Origin: Corbicula japonica
Taxonomy: Eukaryota > Mollusca > Bivalvia > Venerida > Cyrenidae
Reading direction: 5' to 3'
NCBI GenBank assembly: GCA_038501625.1
Contig: JAZAYU010000217.1
Location: 295,001-359,000, forward strand
Length of the DNA: 64,000 bases
The translations under genes were made by a program, and so were the position numbers. This document shows positions 48,701 to 63,700 of the stretch, one piece after another (the stretch's first letter is position 1; each line of letters begins with the position of its first letter). The notes beneath the pieces were generated by a model. That model saw only the letters and a list, made by a program, of their open reading frames with translations, made no database searches and was not told where the DNA came from.

Positions 48701-51700
48701 AACAAACAGAGTTAAGTTTAAAAAATATACATATCAGGAATTGTCACAGCCAGTAAAACACAGCCTCTCCACGACGCCAAGAAGTAGTGAGGAAAAGAAG
48801 GCATATGTTTATAAGAAAATCAATTTAAAATGAAACACCACAAACAAATAGCGTTAAAGAGAACATTTGGGGTTAAAGCATTGGGACGGTCAGTGGCAAA
48901 ACAAATTACCACTGGGAGTTTAAACCAGGTTCAAGGGAGCACCGACTTCACACTTGCTCCAACAGATTCCTATATCAACAAACAAGTACAAGTTGTCTTG
49001 GTGAAAAAAGTTCCAACTCACCCATCAGCTTTACAATGTTTCATGGAAAAACACACAAACATAAGAAGCTAATAGCATTACAAAGCCAAAGGGGCGAGTA
49101 CAGAATGATCGTACCGAGACCAGAGACCCTTGAGTCAAATTAGAAAGAACACGATGGCAGAGATAGAAGAAACAAATCAAGCTTCTAGGATCTTTAAAGA
49201 AAAGATTTCAAAGCTCAGACAAAACATAGGGATAAAATAAGATTTTAAGGGCTTGCCACACTCCTCCCAATCTTGTTCATCGGGAAAAAGAAAATTATCA
49301 ATATCTCAATAACGGAAAAATGCTGTTCAATGAAATTTGCACAAATGAATGTTACTTATGTATCTTGATTTTACATACAGTAAGACACGTTAGAATAGTA
49401 AAGAAAACAAGCTAGACCTTAAAATTCCTTTAAATTCTATTTACATAAATTCCTAAAACTAAAGGATTCAAAAAGGATTCAAAAATTTATTTAAAATTCC
49501 CACGTGAGTGCAATGTTACTGACAAGAAAATGTTGTGTACTTGGTAAAAACTTTTCAACTACTAAAAAAGAAATCAGTGATTGTCATCCGTTTACGCGAC
49601 CAGGAAGCGACCAGAAAATTGAAGGTCAAACCCACTATTAATAATATCCCGTAATTATGTAAGTCACAAGGACACACTAAATTGTTGTCACTATCATATT
49701 ACTCATGTGGGCATTTACCATCTGCAAAATAAAGATACTGTAACATTAATAACATATATTTGTGCAAAGTTTCATTTAACGGCATTTTGCCGTTATTGAG
49801 ATTTTGATAATTTTCTTTTTATCGATGAATAGGATTGGGAGGAGTGTGTTAATCCCTTAAGCTAAGCTGAAAATTCGTGAAACGGGTGCCAGATAATTAA
49901 AAGTGGTACATACGTATATGCAAATATATTTACTTACAGCCCGAGTTAGAAATGCCGTTTAATTCCACCAATTTTTCTATTCGTGCACGTCCAGTTAACT
50001 TTGGTTCTAAGTCTTTGCAATAATACCTGAAATATTGACAGTTATTTTTGTTATATCGAAAAAACCCACATGAAATAAAGTCAATATCAGACAGCTTTAT
50101 GCGCTTGTCTGTATAAGAACCTGTTGGGGAGGGGGAAGTGTGAGGTTAAAACAATCGCGAACATTTTCAAGACCCCCAAGTGTCGGAATTTTTGCCACTG
50201 AGCGTTCTATGGTGTTTAACCCTCAGATTCTCATTTCCGTTAATTTGTTAGTGGTGTCTTTTTGAAAATGATCATATTTTTAATCCGCGCTCTCTTTTCC
50301 TTACTTATTTTCTTTTTCGGAGAAGCAGTTTGTTTCTGAATGTTGCTATGCCTGATATACATTTTTCACGTTTCTATATGCATTTTATGCCAAAAATATA
50401 AAACAATCCTGAGTAATTTGTATCAAGACGTGATTTTTTTCTGGAATAGCGAACAATTATAATTATTTATTTAACAGGCACACCTATTATTAAGAAAAAA
50501 GTAACAAATGGGTCGTGTACATGTATAATTCCAAACGAACATTTTACGCTATAGCAATTATTATGTCTGTTGTATGCATTATTTTTATGTTAACACTATC
50601 ATAGGTGGTTCTATGATTTGTTATAAAAGGGGCGGGCATGGAAAGCAACTCTTTATTCTAAACTCCAGGCCGTTCCTAAAGAAGCGTCTCTTTTTTCACA
50701 TTGTATAATAGCATAATGCATTCTGTTTTATGTTAACCATATTTCTTATCTGATATTAAATTTAACCAGGATAAATTTAGAGGGCGTGCTCCGGATGCGC
50801 CCGTGTCCATATCCTCTCGTGGCTATTTATACTAGGGATGGGAACGAGTATTCGAGTACTCGGGTACTCGATTAACATCCGAGTACCCGAGTAGTTCATA
50901 AAGTATTCGAGTACTAAAAATGTAAACAAAAATCAACCAATTTTTATAACAGTTGTCTTTATGGAATCTTACAAATCGCCGACTGACAGTTCATTGTACA
51001 CAACTTGCACCTGGTTTCCAATAAACAAAATGACAGTTAAGGGCAAAAATATCCGATAATTGGCGCCTAAGTGACGTTATTGTTTGATGCTCCTCGTTCC
51101 TTTCCCTAATTTATACTCATAAGATTCAAAATAAAATGTCTTACTTACCAGGGTGCGATTTCGATATTGGACTCGTTAAGACAGTCTTTTAGGACGGCTG
51201 CAAAATATAAAAAATGTTATTAATAATTTTATGCTGATTAAGATACGAGTACAAATATGTTATTTAAAATTGATATAAGAAGGCATTGTATAATAAGGGA
51301 AACATTAAGGATACGCGGCAAAACAGTAAATATTAATTTATGAGAAATCACAGTATTTTAATCCAACCGTTCTTCAAATTAAATGCACGAATTTGCTTTG
51401 ACCCTAGAAATAAATGAAAAGATGTATATTTATCAATGGAGTTGGTATAGTTTACATGAACGCACATTTGCTAAAAATGTATAATTGGTGTTAATAAACA
51501 ATTCACAGATTCAAATATTAACATAAGTAACGTTCATTCAATCGAGTAAAATTTTATAACTGCTGGATACGAGTTTGTATAAGTAATTTACATTATAAAG
51601 AGGTGTTCTTCCTACTTACAAGCAGTGGCGCTGGCGTGTCGGACGGTACTTAAACTTGTGGCTGGTAATGCTATTCCAATACTGTCCCAAAATAAAAATT

Positions 51701-54700
51701 GAAAGAACATACAACTCATGAACATTTATTTAATTTACAAACACGGCGTCAATTTAAGATGGCACATCGCAATCTAGTACTTTGAAAAAAGCTGAAGATG
51801 TTCTAAACGAGTAAATAATAGCTTAAAATTCTGATACTGGAATTTAGTCCCCCCAAAAAGTGTTTCTTTTTTTATAAATTTAAATTGCCCTATCCTAATA
51901 CTTTAGCACTAATATCATTAGAATTTCTAAACTAAATAAAAATATATTTTAAAATTAAAACAAAAATAAACATTAAATTGTGATTGGTTATCGATTGATG
52001 TTGTCAGAAGCGGCGCTTATTATATATGTCATTTACCTGAAGTCAGTGTCTGCAACCTTACAATGTAGTATCTGGTACGTTCGTTTTACTATCCGTCTCT
52101 GCACCATGACAAAACAAGTTTCAATAATAAAGATTATAAATATATAAAATACATAAATTTATTTCCAATCTAAGATCTATTCAGCATGTTTAGTTTAAAA
52201 TAAATAAGCGATATCGAAGCATTTATGAAGCACTTATGACAATATCAATTGTTTTCTGTATGATGGGTATGCACAAGGATTTGTCACGTATTGACAAATT
52301 TGTCCCGAGTAAACATTAAGCATTGAAATTGAAACTGAATGTAACTTGCTTGATTTGAATCCAATTTAAAAATATTTAGAACGATTCTGCCGACAGTTGT
52401 ATAAATTATTTGGTACATTTACTGTATAAAAGATAGTATACAGAATACCGTTTAATTGTGCGCATGCGTTTACTTACCATGTTGTCATAATGACTTAACA
52501 TCTCGACATCTGCACTTCCAACTTTTACATGCCTTGACAATAAGCCGTTAAGAATCTAAAACAAATGAAATAATGCACAGCGGGTGATTTTCAGGGGGGG
52601 GGGGGGGGGGGGGTTCTATTTTGTGACTTTTATTCAACGGTTTCAAGATCCCAATGTATTTTTTAAGGGATGTGCAATACGGTGTTTGGTTGATTTTGCG
52701 TTTTGAAAATGGCAAAAAACAAACTTCTTGGAGACAATCGAGAAATTTTGGCTCCGCAAAAACAACCAGACGTACAATACGCTTTTCAGCAATATAATCA
52801 TTATAATATATGGGTTAATATGCTGTTGATAGCTCTTGCATGTATGCACATTAATACTGGAGATAAAAATACATTTTTGGGGGTTTATGGATGTCTTAAG
52901 TATGTCAAATAAATCACAAATGAAATTTTCATATCTTATTATAGTTAGTATATACTTATCAATAATTAGTTATATAAGGCAATGAAAGTGACTTTATGAA
53001 ATATATTTCTGCCGAGCATAAAATTATCTTATCCAAACCCTAAACAACGCTTCGGGTTTTCCTATCGAGCAGAAAAATGAACTCATAAAAACTATAAACA
53101 CCACTTCGCGTGATCTCGATGATTAACTGAGTAAAGATCGTTTTGAAAAGGCTTTACGATGGCATGATGCCCTTATTTTAAAATAGTCATTTAAACACAT
53201 GCAGGCTTTCAAATCTAGAAAGTGTCCTCGGTCACTGATGCGTATCGACGGACGGACTAGTCACTATTCGTGGGGGGCATAAAAACTAAATAAACATCAC
53301 CAGATGTATGTGACACCTGAGGTTCTCACATGTGTTCACAGCTTGTGGTGTCGTTCTGACATTAAAAAACACGAAATTCTCCATTATCTCCTCTCCCTGT
53401 TGGGAGGTTGTGTTTTATGAATGTGGTTATTCCTAAATTCATAATTAACTAATTTTTTCAAGGAGGTTTGTTATTATTACTGAATAGTAAAGCTTACCGT
53501 TTGAAAGTTTTTCTTGTTGACAGGTAGAGCAACGTCAGTTAGATCTATATTTTTGTAGTATGGATGCAATATATATTCTTTCTGTAAATACAGTGCAATA
53601 TAATATACGAATCATTTCATAGTAAAATATACATTCTTTCTGTAAATACAGTTCAATATAATATACGAATCATTTCAAAGAGTAAAATATATTCTTTCTG
53701 TAAATAAAATTTAATGTAATATACGAATCAATAATTTATAATAAAAAAATATATTCTTCACTTCAAATATAACAATTTGTCCGTATTTTAATTGATGATA
53801 CAATTTAACAATTGCTAAATTCATCAATATTTAATATAAAGTTACGTAATATACTTCATTTAATAAACGTTTATCATATTCAAAGTAACTCAACGCATGA
53901 GAGAAATTTCTTTTATCAAAACATTTTTGCTTTTATTAAGAGGTAATCAATATTTAACATCCTTGGGGTAAACAGTATAATTTCAATTAATATAATTAAT
54001 AAAAGTTAGAGTGGAATTAACTGTGTTGTATTCTACACCAATACAACTATACAGATATTATGTCTTACCGCTGTCTTTTTCTTCTTGTAAGGTCTAAAAT
54101 CTGGATGCATCAGTACATAACCGTTATGGTTTATCATGAAAAAGTATCCATTGGCACCAAGCTATAATATAAAAACAGAAGATTTAAATAGATGAAAAAG
54201 GAACTTTGAAGACCCTCGACCACGACAAATATAAAAATATTGCTCGGACTGATTGGAAATGCTTATTACTGTCCACGCCGCCTAGCGCCGGGTTGAGCGC
54301 AACTCAGTATTTAAACCAAAAAACAGTATAATTTTGATCAATCCCAAACGATGGTATACATATGGTGGTGAACATGGAACCTTCAATATGATCATTTCAG
54401 ATTAATACCATTCCATGTTCAGCGGCGTATGGTCCCCAGATAAAAGAAAGGTCAGTATCGGTAAACACTTAAATCGCATTTCTAAGGTCTTTGAATGCTA
54501 TTCACTCACCTCAAGTTCTTATTGGTCACCTTTTGTCCTTAATTTTCATTAGAAATACATCAATTTAACTCTTAACATGTGATCAGTTGCCAACAACAGT
54601 ATATATGTCCGATTTAAGATTTAGTCTTGTAATGATTTACCATGCGAGAGTTATCCTAAACAATGCTAAAAATGCGTTTCGTGCAATTAAAGGTCAAGCA

Positions 54701-57700
54701 ACACGAATATTGTTCTACATTGCTTGTTTTGTTTCAATATGTACCCTCTTAAGTAGGAAAAAACAGAAACTTTATTAATTAGCAGCAATTTGGTTTAAAT
54801 AAACTCCCTTACAAAGTACCCAATTTTTTTAATTACCTCTCTTTCATAAAAGACTGTTCTAATTTTGACCGTGTGGTGTAAATATACGGTATCGGGCTAT
54901 TCAAGAAATCAATCAATAATGACTAAAAGGACATTAAAATAATTAAAAATTGATTCCAAGACAAAACAGTTCTTTTTAAAACCTCTCTTGACATGGGGAA
55001 GAAACGAAACTATCATACATTATAAACATATACAGTTGATTACCAATTAAAACTTTGGTGAGTGTTTATTATATACCATTTTCAAATAAAAAAGACATTT
55101 ACCGCGACGTATCTTCATGTTGTGTATTCTGCAAATACAACTAGAAAATGAAGTAGTTGTTTTCCAGTTTGTATTCAAGATATTAAACCAAGTTTTCAAA
55201 TTTAAAATGTGTTCTTAATGATACATATTGCAACAATAAATACATATTGTACAAATCCGAAAATTATTATGCGGATCGCCTTAATTTTTGAAGCGTCCAA
55301 ACGTTATATTTGGAACTGAAAAAGCTTGGAGATCACACAGAAAGCAAAAAAGACTATAAGATAGTCAATAATTTACTAACCTTGTATTCGGGTATGACTT
55401 CTTTGAGCATTTCTAGAGGTATATCTGTCCCCACTACACCAAGGAGGTTACCCTCGAAAAACTGTAAAAAATCAATAATGACTAAACAAGCCAAATACAT
55501 TATACCAAACCTATTTTAATAATATTATGTTGTATATAATAATAATATTTTTAAAAAATGTTAACAATCGCCACAAAACGAAAAAATGCATTATATAGAT
55601 ATATAAATAATGACACCATTTCGATTAGTCAACGCGACAAACAGTTTACGTCAATTGATATCAAAATTCAGCGTCATGAAAGAGATATGCGTTGCGTGAT
55701 GCTGACCACGTGTATTTTAAACATCTGCGCAAAAGCTGTTATGAGAAACATGTGCTTTCACCAGACCAGCTTGTTAACATTCGAAAAACCATCAAAATCA
55801 GAATTGTAACATAAACTGAAATCTATTGACATGTAGATACGAAATAATACCGATTACATTTTATTTGAAACCATAATGCAATTTACTTAAACATTATCAA
55901 GTGAAATTCTATAAAAATATTAGTCTGGCGTGAACCCATGCAATCACGCGGTACAGGAAAAACAGAAACCATTATAGTGTCAAATAAAATCCACTCAATT
56001 TTTTTCTGCGTTTAGAACGGAAACCTTAGAGTGAACTAACTTTATTTTACTAAGATCTGATCGTCTGAAAGCTAAAATCAATTCAGAATTAAAAGAAAGT
56101 TTCTACAACATTGGAAAAGATTAATAGGGAACTTTGAAAGACATTGAACACTACAAATAGGAAAATATTACAGACTCAGTTTGTTTAATCCTTTACAGGG
56201 CGATAATGTAAATATGCGTATTAATGTCCACGTCACCTAGCCCAAGGGTGAGCGCAACTTAATGTTTTACACTAGTAAACCGTGCAATTTTAAACTATTC
56301 CAAACGTTTATATTTACACTTCAACTACATCCTCTACGATGAAGTCATATTCATCTAACGAATCATAATATCTCATGGTAAACAGTGTGACGTATTACTT
56401 TAAAAGGCGTGGCTACAGTAGAGCTGTTTACAATTTATTGGGCGTTGCACGATGTTTTGACGTTTGACGTCGCCGTGCACGCACGTTTTCCCACGAGTTG
56501 CTGCGGAAAAGCGCGCCGTCATTCACTTTGCCGTCAACGTAGCTATTCCAAAAGCCGTAATATCACGAATTCTTCAAGTTATTTCTGTATTAATGAGATT
56601 ATTTATGAGTGTAAATATAAGGATTGAATCGATATTTGATAGTTTCCATTAGGGTATGAAAAACAGTTGGGCTTCACACACTTTAAACAACCCAACTGTT
56701 TTCCATACCCAAATGGAAACCATCAACTATCGATTCAATCCTTAAGTATGCATATGACGGTGAGCATGGAATATTCAGTGAGGTATTTTCAGATTAACAC
56801 ATCATTCATGATTAGCAGCCTATGGTATTTGCAAAACACTCGAACTTCGAAAATAAGTGAGGATGTCGAGATATTACGATCAAGATAAGAAACCCTATTT
56901 AATGGCGAAAGCTTATATTTAAACCTGAATAACAAAAATTGCGGTCGTACAGGAATTAAGGACAAAAAGACAGCGGTAATTTTACGCCTTATCCAATTAG
57001 TTTGCTTCATCATTGTGGATCTTTGCAATTAAAGAGCTGTTTCGAATGATGCGATTCAGTTAATTACATGTCTACATAACGTTAATTACATGTCTACATA
57101 ACTTTATCACATTCATTATAAAAGTCGGCGAAAATGGTGAACAAAATTTGTCTTTCATTCTCTCTTTATGATTCCATTAACAATGTTAATACTTTCCATT
57201 TTACATGGAATAAAAATTGCATATATATCTGTCGCCGAAATCTTTATGATCCTTTACTACCTGCTTACCGAATGTTGTGAAGAATACATTTTTTTTTCTG
57301 AATTTGAATGATGTACTCTTTTCCAAAAGAAAGCGTGCTGCACTTGGTAATGTTAAATATTTCAATACGTAGCAGACGTATTACTTTGAAATTCAGCACA
57401 CTACATTTCAAGTTGCTTTGATCCATTTCACACTCATCTCCGTGACATGGATAGGTCAAGATTAGGTTAATCTCAATAACGATATCAAATTTTTATAAAT
57501 CAGTTAATGAAAAATCACCGAAAACAAAGTGCACACTTTATTTAAAATAGAGTATACATAATTAATGACGTTTGCGTATTTTAGTAAATCTTTTTAATAA
57601 TTCCAGATTTTAGAAAATGACAACCGAAACAATGCCGGTAAAATACTCCAATGTCTCAGTTGTTGTTGATATTTATAGTACCCTAACATAATATCTATAA

Positions 57701-60700
57701 ATGACTGAAAAGGAAAGAATGCCTTTGAAATTCTGGAATTTCCCGTGCATGTAAGGATCTGTTGTGAGTGACATTTACTGTGTTAAAGCTATAACAACTT
57801 TGGCATTAAAAACTTCATTGATACTTGGAAGTTTATTTTGTAAGAATCATCTTTGCTTCACGTTTACTACACATACAGGTCTTCTACAGTTTGTATAATT
57901 ATAAATACTGATTTTTGAAAACAACTATTTTCGGCCTGACCATTTATATTTAAATTTCTTACCGTTTCATTTTTCATATCGAATACGGGAACGGCAACTG
58001 ACGTCATAAATTGTAGACCCTGAAACGACAAAAGATACATTGTATGTGCACTTCATGAATTATTTTATGTTCTACTTGTTATGAAACATTTCAAACTGAC
58101 CAGGATCAACCTCTTTTATCAAATCTTTCTTATTTCATCTTCCCACGTTTATCAGGATTATCCGCGTAAATTTTTGTTTTATTAGGGGGTGGGGGGGGGG
58201 GGGTCATGGCTACCTCAATCGGAAACGCGTTCGTGTTTGCATTGCTGACGCGGTGGTACGGGTTCTATTCTAAGTATAGCCACAATCATTATCAAAGTTT
58301 GAATACCGATGAAATTTTGTAAAGGCGCATACAGAAAATACAAAAAAAGTTCGCAACAATAAACTGCTTTTTTAGCCGTCAAGTGCATGATTTCTTTTTA
58401 AAATATAGAGAAAACAAAACCTTGAATGCGACAGTTTTTGATTTTTATATTTTATCAAGGAAATCATTCCCACTTGGAATGTTGATTATTTTGTCTTAAT
58501 TTCCTAGGAAATCTCCGGTTCTTGTCACAATTGTCATAAATCGTAGAAACTAATCACAAGAACAAGGCAAACGTTTTTTTTGCTTTGCATTGCATCTGGG
58601 AGCATTTCTTCTGGATGAGTGATACAATATTTCAATTTCAATTGATATTGCCCCTACTGGGGGAGCGAACAGTGTAGCTCCAATTATGCTACCTAAAGGA
58701 CTATCAATTATCATTATGTCAGATAAGATTTTTGAAACTGAAAAGGAGGCTGATACAATATCATCTAAGCATTTCAGAATGTCAACATTCATTTACAAAT
58801 ATGCCAAATTTGCAATGTGTTAGAAGACGAATTACATTTTATTACAGAATACCCTCTGTATAGCGAATAACGATAAATACATTTCATCAATAGATTCTTA
58901 CCGTCCAATTATGTTTAATTTCCGAGAACAGATTAATTGACTTGTGATCAAAAACAAACCTACCGTATTTCTGTCCAGTGCTGACATGTGGTCAAGATAG
59001 ATGGACGTCCAAACCTCATCATGATGGCGGTTGATGACCATTGGACGGCTTAACACCTTGATATAATTCTACAACGGTAAGAAATATATCATCAATATTC
59101 GTCGATTACTACTTTTCGCGAATTCCGTGGCTAGATCGATCCGCTAATTTAAAGCCACTAAGAAAAAAAAACATACTTAGTTTAAAATGTTGAGTTCCGC
59201 GATATTAAGAACCAACGAATATGTTATCTCAGGAAAAAAACACCACACTATATGTCCACACATAAAAGTGCATCTTATATCTAATGTGCATTGTCGTTTT
59301 TTATTATAGTTAATTTGTTCTTATCAATACATATTAAATGGCTCAGTCTGGTGATTCATTTTGCGTCCTTATCATTTACATTTTTTCCATGCTATCGCCT
59401 TTTTTCTTTCATATCTTCAATCAGTTTTCCGCTGAGCGCACACATTACGAAACTGTTATAAATGACGAGAACCACAGATACGCAACATTCTGACGCCTTA
59501 AAGATGATTCAACGTTTAATGTGCCATTTCACTGTTGTGAGAGGCAATTTTTGAGACACGTAGACAATGTCATGATAATTCTCTTTGATACTTTTTTATC
59601 ACTTTTTGCAGGGGATAATATCATAATGCGTGTTTGTGTCTACATTAGACTATCCTACATTTCAAAGTCAGTTTCGAATCCGGAGTGAGCTCATTGAGGT
59701 TGCTCGAACCACCCTTTTTCGGCAGCTATATTTAAGTTTGATGGAAGTTTTGAGAGGTTGGTCGAACAACCTTTTTGGGCAGCAATATTTTATTTTCATG
59801 GGGATTTTTAGAGGTTTAAATTTACCGTTTTACTGCCATAAATGAATCCCCTTTCTTAAAATCTTGCATCATACCCTCCTGAAAGCTGCTCCATGTTGAT
59901 TATTAAATCCTAAAGTTTGTTTATGTCTAACTCCTAACTTTCAGGCATTCCATATAATAAAAGGACTTCGGTAAGTTACAAACACATTTAATTGCATTAT
60001 GTTTAGCGAGCCTGATGACACTCCTGAATCGCCAATATTTCAGAATAATAATATGGAATACCTTTAAAATCCCCAAATAGAAATAATATAATATTATTAA
60101 TCAAGTGAGTTAATATTGGCCATGTAATTGGGCCTTGGGCAGTCATAAAAGCTCACTGCCGCATTGCTGGGCCAATATGAGAGTTAAATAATAAATAAGG
60201 ATACAAATAAATAATTACCATTAAACTGAATATCACATTTAATCACTACAAATCACATTACATATTATTTTACAATAAGCAGAAACATTATACATATACA
60301 ACGATATTTTTTAATTTAATACTGTGCTACCACTAGATATTCCGAGGGGAATATTGGCGAAAGTTTTACGTGGTTATACCTCCGTGTAATTTGCACCCGT
60401 GTAGTTTCGATATACGTAATGAGTCACGTAATGACGTCATATATTCAAGTTATACGTCATTTTAAAATTAGCGTTAATGTCAATATTTCAGCATAAGGAA
60501 AATAAAAAATTTGTCATACATACATAGATGTTATAAATAATAAAAGGATGCGAAAAAGTTCTTGCATACATTCGGAGAAGATGGCAAATCTGTCACCTCG
60601 GGTAACTGTCGTCGGCAGAGCCTCGTTCCCGAACAGTTAACCCTCGGTGACAGATTTTTACATCTTCCCTCACACTCATGCATGATACTTTTACCTCCGT

Positions 60701-63700
60701 GTAATTTAGTTATATTAACTAGACTTTATTATAAAATAAAATCCACATTACATGTATTGATGATTCGCATATATAATAACTTTGACATACATGAAAAATA
60801 AAACTATTCTAAGTTAAGCGATTCCAGCATTCCTAATGTTTTGTTTTTCTCATACCTGTACATTGTCCTCTACATCCGCCAGAGTTGATATATGTGAGTA
60901 ATAACCTGAAATATAATTTAATAAGTAGATCATTTCCTATTAGAATGTTAAAAATAAAAATAGATTTTGTAAATTGTAGAGATGTATTTGTACTAAAATA
61001 AATAATAGGTTGGTTGAAGCTAATTTACCAAGACAACTTGTACTTGTTTGTTTGTATTAGAACCTATGTTCCAAGTTTGAGATTGGTGCACCCTAGAACC
61101 GGGTTTATACTCAAAGTGGAAATTGTTTTGCCACTTAACATTTCGAGACGGTTAGCCTTTCAGGTTCTCTGTTTCGTTACTTTTTTTTAGATTGATTATT
61201 TTGTAAAACCATGCTCTGTTCCCTCCCAGCCTCCTGTTAGCCTGTTTTGGGAGGATGTATTTTTCTGATCGTGGCTATTTTTGATATGCATGTTTCACTT
61301 TAAAAACGCCCGTAACTTCGTGACATCTTAAATGATTCGGTGAGTGTGTGGTTTCATTTAAATTATTGATTAGTTCAATATGCTCGTTTTGCAAGTTTTA
61401 TATCCCATATCGTACATCCTATCGCTGCAATTACGGTGTTTCAATCAGATTGCTGACTAAGAGCTATGCATTTATTGAGCTTGTTCACGTCTCTGGGAAA
61501 ATAATTATCAAGTATTAATAAATATCAAAAAGTGTAAACAAAAGTTTTGGAGACCTATAAACTGTAAATGTAATAAAGTAATTTAACAGTAAACCTGCCT
61601 TAGCAGCCACTTGCAAATAGCAACCACCTGTCTTAAACAACCAGTTTGAACATGTCCTAATCTGACATTTTGTTATCATTTTAATCTGTTTTTAACAGCC
61701 ACCTGTTTAGAGCAGCCACTTTTTGTCACTCCCTTGGGTGGCTGCTAAAGACAGGTTTGACTGTATTTATAGCAATGGTTATTGTAGCGTTACAAACGCA
61801 GTAAAACTTAACTCACAACATGGCCTAACATGTACATATTTAATAGAAAGTTTGGCGAAATTCTTTCATTTTCAGTCGTTTAGAGGTACAACATAGTTTT
61901 ACAATTAATTTAAGCAACGTCTGAGACATTGAAGAATTCCTCCCTGAACTGTGAATATACAGCTTTAATGAAAGATCATCAGCTATAAACCGGTACACTA
62001 AATTGACAGAATAATTCTAAGTTTGTGGCTTTAGGTTTTATGAATATGCAGCTTTAATGAAAGATCACCAGCTATAAAATGGTACTCTAAATTGACAGAA
62101 TAATTCTAAGTATGTGGCTTAAGGTTTTATTGTCTATAAATGTTACGTAATTTGTCACTACTTGCTTCGTAATTCGACTTAGCCATTGATTAGATGTCTG
62201 TGCAAATACTGGATTGTATGCGGAGAACGTGATACTTGTCAATATTTGTCTAATTTCTCCGGCTTACTGTCTGATTATTGCTTGTGTATTGCACTGGCTT
62301 CAGTGTTATCTTGAACAAATATTATGTTCTGTGGGAAATGTTTCTACGAGTGGTTTTCCAGAAATGCAATATTCAGTGCGTCTTTAACTTGTGCGATTGG
62401 ATAGCGTATTTTAAAATGTGTGTTTGTAGTAAATAACCCTATTAAAATATTAAAAATAATATTAAAGATAAAAAATATAATATATTTGTACTAAATAATT
62501 TGCGTATCATTTAGTAAAGTAATTGCTTTATTGCTCATTTTTTTGTAAATATGCTCTGCTCTTCATAAAAGTATTTTCTTTATGGTCAGTTTTGGTCGGA
62601 TGTCGAGCCAAGTCTGGTCTGGTGTGGTCCGCAGTCGGGTCAAGTCGTTTCTGGTATGGTCTGAAGTCGGACCAAGTCGGGTCTGGAATGGTCCGAAGTC
62701 GGATCAGGTCGGATATGGTATGGTCCGAATTCGGGGTCCGGTAATGTCTGGTCAGGTCTCCAATGTTACATCGGCACAATATCGCCGAACATAAGTTGCA
62801 CACCTTAAGAAGTACATGTACTCGTGCGTAAACCGATAATGATTAGTTAAAACAATATTTATTTACCATATAGCATGTTACAAGTACATAAACGTATATA
62901 ATCACAATAAGGTACGAGAATCTGGAAACAAGTTTCCGAAGGAATCTTATGTTAATCCATTTTCTCGGTTAGAAAAATATAGGCGGTTACATACATTTAA
63001 TGTTCAAGATATGAAAATGAAGCGTAAAATTTGAAAAAAAACCGATAATGATTATTAATACTCTTTTATCAAAATTTCGACAACTGTTATTGCGTTAAAC
63101 AAAATGATAGTTTGTTAATGTAGAACAGCCTGCATACCTTTGTTTGCGCATGCCATCCATCTGACCTCTCTGTCGTCATCAACTTCCCGTCCAATCAGAA
63201 AGGTAAACACTCGCGTCTGTAATATACAATAAAATCTTTATACACTAACTAGGAATCAAAGATATAAAACGTGAACTACGTATAACAGTATCAAAACCGT
63301 CAAGTATTTTCTGACTGTTTAATAAATCTATATCCGTAATAATCAGTTGCTAGATATATATTTTAAAGACATGTGATATCATCAAACTTTTTGTTGTGTA
63401 GTTTTAAAAATAAAATATAAACACTGCTGAAAAGTACGTGTTTTAACAACAAAATTAATATGGATCGTTTTCTTTATTTTGGGCTTGAGGATTTGGTCAG
63501 GAGAATTACTCAAAACTCCATTCTGGAAACCAGAATTCATATACATGTACAAAACTTTAGTCTTTGTGGTTTTAAGGGAGATGATCGATCAAGCCTATCT
63601 CAATATTCTACAAATAACCATCCAAAATGTTAGTCTTTATATTAAATAGAGAAAAAGATGATCGGTCCAGCTTACCTCAATATTCTGGAAGTTTCGTGTC

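Noticed and set aside
48830..49072. 80-codon plus-strand open frame upstream of the long-TIR element
   Set aside because: No recognised family and no conserved partner copy in this window; could be a fragment of a mobile element but cannot be supported.
55103..55128. 26-bp candidate minus-strand microexon with good acceptor and donor
   Set aside because: Its length is not a multiple of three, and the exons on either side already join in phase 0 with the family's sequence uninterrupted.
58550..58792. 80-codon minus-strand open frame in an alpha2delta intron
   Set aside because: No recognisable family; no splice sites would join it in phase to the flanking exons, which already connect directly.
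59948..59971. Small plus-strand exon-like stretch (TTTCAG...TTCGGTAAGT)
   Set aside because: Isolated, on the opposite strand inside an alpha2delta intron, with no similarity to a protein and no partner exons.
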